The notes below the pieces were generated by a model. That model had not been told where the DNA came from. It made no database searches and worked only from the letters and a program-made list of their open reading frames with translations. Position numbers and translations under genes: made by a program. Positions 1 through 6,518 of a stretch of 6,518 nucleotides of DNA are shown piece after piece; the first letter of the stretch is position 1; every line of letters starts with the position of its first letter. Source of the DNA: Pseudomonadota bacterium. Its GTDB lineage: Bacteria; Pseudomonadota; Gammaproteobacteria; SZUA-229. The DNA is taken from contig JADFWE010000208.1 in assembly GCA_015222915.1 (NCBI GenBank), positions 1 through 6,518 on the forward strand. Direction: 5' to 3'.

Positions 1-1
1 G

Positions 2-67
2 CTAAGCGGTAAAGATATCGCAGAGACGTGGAACTGGGGGGAGCATGTCATATATGGACATGATTGA
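2..67 (+). CDS. Possible 3' end of an upstream gene (partial, unidentified)
   Basis: One forward frame is open from the window edge to a TGA at 65-67 and encodes 21 residues ending in WNWGEHVIYGHD. The other two forward frames stop within the first 12 bases. The peptide is polar with several aromatic residues and looks like an ordinary C-terminal tail, but it is too short to assign to a family. If real, its gene is co-oriented with dsbB and ends about 190 bp before it. The alternative is that this is chance open frame at the window edge; only the sequence to the left would decide. Confidence 0.3.
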   Translation, partial: LSGKDIAETWNWGEHVIYGHD

Positions 68-104
68 GGAAGCACGGGTAAAAGCACTAATCACACGATC
101 TTTT

Positions 105-202
105 CTGTCATCCTGGACGTAGCCAGACGAGGTTGAAGGACCATGCGAAGTTGAAGGACCAGGCGAAGTCGAAGGACATTAACAGCGCGCGCGAAATGAC
201 AG
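105..202. repeat. REP/MITE-like intergenic element with terminal inverted repeats
   Basis: The element begins with CTGTCAT (105-111) and ends with the exact inverse, ATGACAG (196-202). Just inside the left end is a small potential hairpin, CTGG (113-116) with CCAG (123-126). The interior holds three tandem 18-bp units (129-182) and then a GC alternation near 185-193. Ends of the CTGTCAT...ATGACAG type around a GAAG(T)CGAAGGA core resemble widespread bacterial intergenic repeats beginning GTCATCCTG; that resemblance is from memory, not a search. No transposase is present, so it would be non-autonomous or a structural repeat. It lies wholly between genes. Confidence 0.55.
129..182. repeat. Three tandem 18-bp units
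   Basis: The units are GAGGTTGAAGGACCATGC (129-146), GAAGTTGAAGGACCAGGC (147-164) and GAAGTCGAAGGACATTAA (165-182). Units 1 and 2 differ at two positions. Unit 3 keeps the GAAGTCGAAGGAC core and then diverges. The period is a multiple of three and one frame would read EVEGPC, EVEGPG, EVEGH, stop. That frame has an upstream TAG at 120-122 and no start codon, so I treat the array as non-coding. Confidence 0.8.
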
Positions 203-212
203 GCTTCATACT

Positions 213-246
213 GGAACCTGACGTTTTGAGGAACCTGACGTTTTAA
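213..246. repeat. 17-bp direct tandem duplication upstream of dsbB
   Basis: Two adjacent copies, GGAACCTGACGTTTTGA (213-229) and GGAACCTGACGTTTTAA (230-246), differ by one base. The second ends nine bases before the dsbB start codon, so both copies lie in its untranslated leader or core promoter. Each copy contains a weak dyad, AAC-CTGAC-GTT. The pair could be a doubled operator or simply a replication-slippage duplication; the sequence does not decide between them. No -10/-35 pair is recognisable nearby. Confidence 0.75.
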
Positions 247-255
247 AGAGCTACT

Positions 256-810
256 ATGTTACAAAAATTAATACAACAACTGCAGATCATCTCACAGCGT
301 CCATTGTACTGGCTGCTGTATATCATCGGCTGCCTGTCCATGCTGGTGGTAGCACTGTATTCTCAGCATGTCAGCGGCGAGCCTCCCTGTGTCATCTGCA
401 TACAGGTACGTCTGCTGATCTCTTTACTGCTTATCGTCTCGGTGATCGGCATGATGACACGCAACAACCGCTGGCTGAACACTACTTCCAACCTGTCTGT
501 GCTACTGATCGCGCTCTCACTGACCGAACGCTCTTATATGCTGCTGGGTACCGAACGCGGCTTCGTCTTCAGTGATTGCGGTTTCGATCTGGGCCTGCCG
601 GCATGGTTCGATATCGAACAATGGCTGCCATGGCTATACCGGGTCGAGACATCCTGCGGTTATACACCGGAAGTGATCTTCGGCTTCACCATGGCAGAAC
701 TGTTGATGGTAATGTCTGTAACACTCCTTCTGGTTAGCCTCACTGTTTTCCTTAGTGGCCTTGTGCAGAATAAAGCTGCCAGATCACAACACAGCAGCAG
801 TAAACGTTAA
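256..810 (+). CDS. dsbB: Disulfide bond formation protein B (quinone-linked DsbA oxidase)
   Basis: DsbB is a four-helix inner-membrane protein that reoxidises periplasmic DsbA and passes electrons to ubiquinone or menaquinone. This 184-aa protein has hydrophobic segments at about residues 18-36, 50-67, 78-97 and 144-170. The first periplasmic pair is Cys45-Val-Ile-Cys48, and the second is Cys108 and Cys134. Arg52 sits four residues after the CxxC, matching E. coli Arg48 near the quinone. The E. coli cysteines (41, 44, 104, 130) map with a constant +4 offset. Length is near the usual ~175 aa, with a basic, serine-rich cytoplasmic tail. The ATG at 256 follows AAAGAG (245-250). No DsbA gene is adjacent. 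A paralogous role (DsbI/DsbL-type) cannot be excluded, but the spacing fits classical DsbB. Confidence 0.9.
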   Translation: MLQKLIQQLQIISQRPLYWLLYIIGCLSMLVVALYSQHVSGEPPCVICIQVRLLISLLLIVSVIGMMTRNNRWLNTTSNLSVLLIALSLTERSYMLLGTERGFVFSDCGFDLGLPAWFDIEQWLPWLYRVETSCGYTPEVIFGFTMAELLMVMSVTLLLVSLTVFLSGLVQNKAARSQHSSSKR

Positions 811-843
811 ATTATTAAACTTTAGAGGTGCCCTTTAGCATTC

Positions 844-3173
<2,330 letters not shown>

Positions 3174-3176
3174 ACC

Positions 3177-3182
3177 AGGGGA
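3177..3182 (+). promoter_or_regulatory. Ribosome binding site of the small gene after icd
   Basis: AGGGGA lies seven bases before the ATG at 3190 and just after the icd stop codon. It is the best Shine-Dalgarno match in the window and is the main reason to accept the following 63-codon frame as a real gene. Confidence 0.65.
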
Positions 3183-3189
3183 CAGTGTT

Positions 3190-3381
3190 ATGGATATCAA
3201 AGCCGAAAAAGAGAACATCCAGACGCATATCGACAAGGGCAATTATCATGCGGCGATAAACCTGGCGATCTCTGCGATGAATGAATGCCGCAGGGAGAAA
3301 GATCAGGCCGGCGTGGATGAGTTCCTGGATTTCATCAAGGGCATCGTCGATACCATGGCAGATGAATTTGGTAGTCAATGA
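3190..3381 (+). CDS. Small helical protein of unknown function, 63 aa
   Basis: I do not recognise a family. The product is soluble, highly charged and predicted helical throughout, with no signal peptide, no membrane segment and a single Cys at about residue 33. The stretch KGNYHAAINLAISAMNECRR resembles one tetratricopeptide-like helix pair (the G-x-Y-x-x-A-I pattern), followed by a second amphipathic helix (EFLDFIKGIVDTMADEF). That suggests a small protein-binding helical hairpin, which is inference only. A strong ribosome binding site, ATG start, 16-bp gap after icd and protein-like composition support a real gene co-transcribed with icd. It converges on the yhiN-like gene, with 128 bp between their stop codons. 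A functional link to isocitrate dehydrogenase is possible but unproven. Confidence 0.7.
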   Translation: MDIKAEKENIQTHIDKGNYHAAINLAISAMNECRREKDQAGVDEFLDFIKGIVDTMADEFGSQ

Positions 3382-3435
3382 TAAGTTGTTTATCTAAACG
3401 CCTGTAACCGGCACTATGCAGATTTCCCGGACATT

Positions 3436-3447
3436 AAAAACGTTTTT
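3436..3447. other. 12-bp perfect palindrome in the convergent intergenic region
   Basis: AAAAACGTTTTT is a perfect palindrome lying between the two convergent stop codons (3381 and 3510). There is too little loop for a stable RNA hairpin, and I see no GC-rich stem with a T-tract on either strand. I therefore do not call it a terminator, although transcripts from both sides must end near here. GAGCGAAGCGA-type sequence follows at about 3464-3475. Confidence 0.4.
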
Positions 3448-3509
3448 CCGCGAAGGACGTGCCCGAGCGAAGCGACAAATGTTTTCACCTTAAGTTCTGC
3501 AACCCAGGA

Positions 3510-4718
3510 TCAAACAACCTGCCCGGCGCACCAACCCGAAGACCAGGCCCACTGGAAGTTATAACCGCCAAGCCAGCCCGTTACATCGACCACTTCACCG
3601 ATAAAATACAGGCCGTCGACTTTTTTCGATGCCATGGTCCTGGATGACAACTCGTCACAATCAACACCGCCCAGGGTTACCTCAGCCGTGCGGTAACCCT
3701 CGGTACCGTTGGGGCGTATCCGCCATTGCTGTATCTGCGAAGCTATTTCCCTGATCCTGTTCGCTGACAGGTTCTGTAATGTGGTATCGATGATCTGGTC
3801 GCCTAACAGGGCAGGTAATAGACGCTTCGGCAGGACTTCTGCCAATACGGTTTTCAACTTCAGGTTTGGTTGCTGATCACGCCGTGCAGTTAGCAGGCCT
3901 GCAATATCGCTATCAGGTGCAAGATCGATGTCGATGTATTCGCCTGCATGCCAGTAAGAAGAGATCTGAAGGATAGCCGGGCCGCTCAGGCCTCGATGTG
4001 TGAACAGGATGTTCTCATTGAAATTGATATGATCCTCTTTTTTGTGTTCGTTACTCACATCGCTCTTCACTGAGACACCGGAAAGCTGCTCCAGCTTATC
4101 TTTATCTTCCGGTTGCAGGGTCAACGGTACAAGGCCCGGCCGTGTCGGCCAGATATGATGACCGAACTGTTCGGCGATCTTGTAACCGAGAGGGCTGGCG
4201 CACATCCTGGGTATCGACAGACCACCGCTGGCGATAACCAGCGACCTTGCCAGAAAACTGCCGGCCGTACTTTCGATGCCAAATTCATCTGTATTATCTT
4301 TATCAACGTTTGTGATATCACAGTTGAGTCGTATCTCTACGCCTGACCTGCTGCACTCGTCGAGCAGCATCTTCAGGATATCTTTGGCGCTGTTCTCGCA
4401 GAACAGTTTTCCAAGATCCCGTTCGTGGTAGGGAATATGGTGTTCGTTCACCATGGCGATAAAATCCCACTGGGTATAACGGCTGAGTGCTGATTTGCAG
4501 AAATGCGGATTGTGCGAGATGAAATTATCAGCATCGATATCCATATTGGTGAAATTACAACGTCCACCACCGGACATGAGAATTTTTTTCCCGGCTTTGT
4601 TAGCGTGGTCAAGCACGATGACCTTTCTGCCACGGCGACCGGCTTCGATAGCACACATCAGACCGGAGGCACTCGCGCCGATAATAACTATATCGGTTTT
4701 TATTTTTTTTGCGGTCAC
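3510..4718 (-). CDS. yhiN: YhiN/HI0933-family FAD-dependent flavoprotein (BaiN/RdsA type)
   Basis: A 402-aa cytosolic flavoprotein, close in length to E. coli YhiN (about 400 aa). Its substrate is not established for most members. The N-terminal Rossmann motif is GASASG (14-19), followed by an acidic residue (Asp37) at the end of strand 2. Family signatures follow: MSGGGRCNFTN (48-58), ASGGLSIP (163-170), FTHRGLSGPAILQISSYW (239-256), RPNGTEGYRTAEVTLGGV (335-352) and the C-terminal FAD block GEVVDVTGWLGGYNFQWAWS (374-393). Translation starts at GTG 4718; an in-frame TAG lies two codons upstream and no other usual start precedes the Rossmann motif. Two departures stand out: Ser16 replaces the second glycine of GxGxxG, and Cys173 replaces Gly of the usual GAS/GAT-xxGY motif. 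The gene is divergent from pdxH. Confidence 0.93.
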   Translation of the reverse strand: MTAKKIKTDIVIIGASASGLMCAIEAGRRGRKVIVLDHANKAGKKILMSGGGRCNFTNMDIDADNFISHNPHFCKSALSRYTQWDFIAMVNEHHIPYHERDLGKLFCENSAKDILKMLLDECSRSGVEIRLNCDITNVDKDNTDEFGIESTAGSFLARSLVIASGGLSIPRMCASPLGYKIAEQFGHHIWPTRPGLVPLTLQPEDKDKLEQLSGVSVKSDVSNEHKKEDHINFNENILFTHRGLSGPAILQISSYWHAGEYIDIDLAPDSDIAGLLTARRDQQPNLKLKTVLAEVLPKRLLPALLGDQIIDTTLQNLSANRIREIASQIQQWRIRPNGTEGYRTAEVTLGGVDCDELSSRTMASKKVDGLYFIGEVVDVTGWLGGYNFQWAWSSGWCAGQVV

Positions 4719-4881
4719 TGTCTATTACAACGCTCTGAAAGATCAGACATCAGGTATTACCAATAATTTAAAGTCAGTATAAACAAATCCGCAGGCAGGA
4801 AACCCGCCAGAAGATCAACCGGGAAAACGCGAAAATTGACGGATATGCTTAGCCCAGGTCAATAATGTGAACAGGCATTGC

Positions 4882-4890
4882 TGATATAAT
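4882..4890 (+). promoter_or_regulatory. Extended -10 promoter for pdxH-rlmA
   Basis: TGATATAAT again gives a perfect extended -10 (TATAAT at 4885-4890) with no good -35 at 16-18 bp. The start of transcription would be near 4897, leaving a leader of about 34 nt before the pdxH ATG. An upstream TTGACG at 4836 paired with AATAAT at 4861 is a weaker alternative because its 19-bp spacing is long. Flanking bases (CATT before, CGC-ACC or CGCC-ACC after) also resemble the icd promoter. Confidence 0.65.
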
Positions 4891-4930
4891 CATCGCACCT
4901 TATATATCTTACATTATTTGATAAAAATTT

Positions 4931-5572
4931 ATGAAAACAGATGACCTGCGTCAGAAATTTATGCGCAAAGGATTGAGCCACGACGAGCTAAACGATGAAC
5001 CTGTCAGACAGTTTGAAAGCTGGTATGCGACGACCAACGATAGTGACATGCACGAACCCAGTGCCATGTCTCTGGCAACCGTCGATAAAGATGGCCAGCC
5101 ATGGCAGCGTTTCGTGTTGTTAAAGATGTTCGATGAAGACGGTTTTGTCTTCTTCACCAATTACGAGAGTCGAAAGGCACAGCATATCGCTGACAACTCA
5201 AAGGTTAGCCTGTTATTCCCATGGCATGTCCTGGGACGGCAGGTAAAGATAACCGGCACAGCAGAGAAGATACCAACTGCAGAATCTCTAAAATATTTTG
5301 CCACCCGCAACAGGGGCAGCCAGCTCGGCGCATGGGCATCGCAACAGAGCCAGATGATCAACTCACGTTCCATCCTGGAGACCATGGTCGATAGCATGAA
5401 GCGAAAATATGCTGATAAGGAGGTTCCATTACCGCCATTCTGGGGCGGTTACCGGATCAGACCTTCCACCTATGAATTCTGGCAGGCGAGAGAGAGCAGG
5501 CTGCATGACTGTTTTATCTACCGGCGCAGCGAAGAGGGTGATGGCTGGTACAGTGAGCGACTGGCGCCCTAG
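4931..5572 (+). CDS. pdxH: Pyridoxamine/pyridoxine 5'-phosphate oxidase
   Basis: FMN-dependent cytosolic oxidase that converts PNP or PMP to pyridoxal 5'-phosphate, the last step of PLP synthesis and salvage. At 213 aa it is five residues shorter than E. coli PdxH (218), and active-site residues align at -7. Arg60, Lys65, Arg81, Lys82, Gln104, Gln139-Ser140 and Trp184 match FMN contacts. Tyr122, Arg126, Ser130 and Arg190-Leu-His192 match substrate contacts. The C-terminal signature reads EFWQARESRLHDCF (182-195). The family normally has HDR, so Cys194 replaces a near-invariant Arg (E. coli Arg201) that I recall as an FMN ligand. The codon is TGT, one transition from CGT. The ATG at 4931 has only an A/T-rich leader and no clear Shine-Dalgarno site. 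The 3' end overlaps rlmA. Confidence 0.95.
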   Translation: MKTDDLRQKFMRKGLSHDELNDEPVRQFESWYATTNDSDMHEPSAMSLATVDKDGQPWQRFVLLKMFDEDGFVFFTNYESRKAQHIADNSKVSLLFPWHVLGRQVKITGTAEKIPTAESLKYFATRNRGSQLGAWASQQSQMINSRSILETMVDSMKRKYADKEVPLPPFWGGYRIRPSTYEFWQARESRLHDCFIYRRSEEGDGWYSERLAP

Positions 5573-6455
5573 GGATACTCTGATCAAGTTAATTACACGA
5601 GCAAATAATCTGGCCTGCCCGATCGATGGCCTGAAACTGGATCGTATCGGCAAGCAGCTGAGCTGCGAAAACGGCCACAGCTATGATATCGCCAGACAGG
5701 GTTACGTCAACCTGTTACCGGTACAGCATAAACGCTCGAAACAGCCGGGTGACAGCAAGGTGATGGTGGTCGCCAGAAGCGAGTTTTTAGACAGTGGTGT
5801 CTATCAACCGATAGCAGACAAGTTAGTCGAAACCGTACTGACGCTGTTGCCTGCAGACGGGGAGACCTGCATCCTCGATGCCGGCTGCGGTGAAGGTTAC
5901 TATTTTGATACTGTATTCACAGCACTCGGAGAACTTGCGGGCGAACGGGCGTCTAAAGGCGAGCTTTCATTGATCGGCCTCGACATCTCAAAAGACGCCA
6001 TCATTCAGGCGACTAAAAGAAACAGGCAGACCAGCTGGATCGTCGGTACGAACAGGCAACCACCGCTGCTGGATAATAGTGTTGATATCATCCTGTGTAT
6101 GTTCGGTTTCGTCAGTGCGACCGGGTTTGAGAAGGTTCTGAAGCCCGGCGGAAAGATAGTCCTCGTGGATCCCGGTATCGAGCACCTGAAAGAGTTACGC
6201 GAGATCATCTACCCGGAAGTGAAAAAGTCTGCTCAGTCCGGATCACGGACGACTGAACTTCCCGGGTTCTCATCGTTAAAAACGGAGAAGCTCCGCTTCA
6301 CGACCGAGATATCGGATGTTACACAGATCAATAACCTGCTACTGATGACGCCGCATTTCTACCGGGCATCAAAAGCAGGCAGGGAAGCCGCGAGTCGATT
6401 AGATACGCTGGCTATTACCATCGATGTGACTTTTCGAGTTTTTGAAAAAACATAA
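5541..6455 (+). CDS. rlmA: 23S rRNA (guanine-N1)-methyltransferase RlmA
   Basis: SAM-dependent enzyme that methylates N1 of G745 in 23S rRNA helix 35 in Gram-negative bacteria. An N-terminal zinc-finger-like region has Cys26, Asp29, Cys42 and His46, then the family block ARQGYVNLLPVQHKRS (51-66) and PGDSK. The Rossmann methyltransferase domain follows, with SAM motif I LDAGCGEGYY (112-121) and GLDIS (146-150). A C-terminal LLMTPHFYRA (267-276) matches the conserved MTP block. The usual second zinc Cys is Asp29 (CPID). The start is uncertain: ATG 5541 gives 304 aa with GAGGG at only 2-3 nt spacing, while GTG 5553 gives 300 aa. The frame is open further up to ATG 5409, but that would overlap pdxH by 164 nt and lies beyond family homology. 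Overlap with pdxH by 20-32 nt suggests translational coupling. Confidence 0.9.
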   Translation: MAGTVSDWRPRDTLIKLITRANNLACPIDGLKLDRIGKQLSCENGHSYDIARQGYVNLLPVQHKRSKQPGDSKVMVVARSEFLDSGVYQPIADKLVETVLTLLPADGETCILDAGCGEGYYFDTVFTALGELAGERASKGELSLIGLDISKDAIIQATKRNRQTSWIVGTNRQPPLLDNSVDIILCMFGFVSATGFEKVLKPGGKIVLVDPGIEHLKELREIIYPEVKKSAQSGSRTTELPGFSSLKTEKLRFTTEISDVTQINNLLLMTPHFYRASKAGREAASRLDTLAITIDVTFRVFEKT

Positions 6456-6479
6456 AATCTGATATGAGTAATTGAAGTG

Positions 6480-6518
6480 ATGATCAGTAAAGTTATTGCA
6501 ATAGATCTGCTTCGATCC
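6480..6518 (+). CDS. Start of a further gene, cut by the window end
   Basis: An ATG at 6480 (in frame with a GTG at 6477) opens a frame that runs off the window after 13 codons, reading MISKVIAIDLLRS. It begins 24 bp after the rlmA stop in the same direction, consistent with the same operon. GAAG at 6474-6477 is a weak ribosome binding site. Too little is present to name a product. Confidence 0.4.
   Translation, partial: MISKVIAIDLLRS

Noticed and set aside
45..182. A frame with ATG 45 after a G-rich run, a TAG at 120-122, and then repeats reading EVEGPC/EVEGPG/EVEGH to a TAA at 180-182, which could suggest stop-codon readthrough into a hexapeptide repeat.
   Set aside because: The repeat part has no start codon of its own, the first part is only 25 codons, and the stretch falls within an inverted-repeat-bounded intergenic element. 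A non-coding repeat explains it better.
3380..3394. GATAA-GTTGT-TTATC hairpin right after the small gene as a terminator.
   Set aside because: The stem is five A/T-rich pairs with no following T-tract, too weak for an intrinsic terminator.
4794..4808. GGCAGG-AAA-CCCGCC hairpin in the yhiN-pdxH divergent region.
   Set aside because: It has one mismatch and a three-base loop, with no partner motif; it may be chance, and neither gene start depends on it.

Overview
The window reads as chromosomal DNA of a gammaproteobacterium. The base composition looks roughly balanced. The predicted proteins resemble the Escherichia coli / Pseudomonas / Azotobacter versions of their families: DsbB, monomeric NADP-isocitrate dehydrogenase, a YhiN-type flavoprotein, PdxH and a Gram-negative-type RlmA. 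I cannot name the genus from sequence alone. There are no rRNA or tRNA genes, no CRISPR array and no transposase gene. I found no obvious multi-gene defence or biosynthetic system; most of the window is housekeeping.

Layout. Positions 1-67 may hold the last codons of an unidentified upstream gene. Positions 68-255 are intergenic and repeat-rich. They contain a ~98-bp element with 7-bp terminal inverted repeats around three 18-bp tandem units, then a 17-bp tandem duplication just before the first complete gene. That gene (256-810) is a DsbB-type disulfide oxidoreductase of the inner membrane. After a clear extended -10 promoter comes icd (939-3173), a monomeric NADP-dependent isocitrate dehydrogenase with every expected catalytic and cofactor residue. 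A 63-aa protein of unknown function (3190-3381) follows 16 bp later with a good ribosome binding site and is probably co-transcribed with icd.

The next gene, yhiN-like (3510-4718), is on the minus strand. It converges on the small gene and diverges from pdxH. A 212-bp divergent region carries a second extended -10 promoter, almost the same in sequence as that of icd. It precedes pdxH (4931-5572, pyridoxamine 5'-phosphate oxidase), which overlaps rlmA (about 5541-6455, 23S rRNA guanine-N1 methyltransferase). A further reading frame opens 24 bp after rlmA and runs off the end, so pdxH-rlmA-next gene look like one transcription unit.

Functionally these are independent core tasks: periplasmic disulfide formation, TCA-cycle NADPH production, PLP salvage and 23S rRNA modification. 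The points most worth a second look are a Cys in place of a near-invariant FMN-binding Arg in PdxH, the structured repeat element upstream of dsbB, and the unknown small protein next to icd.
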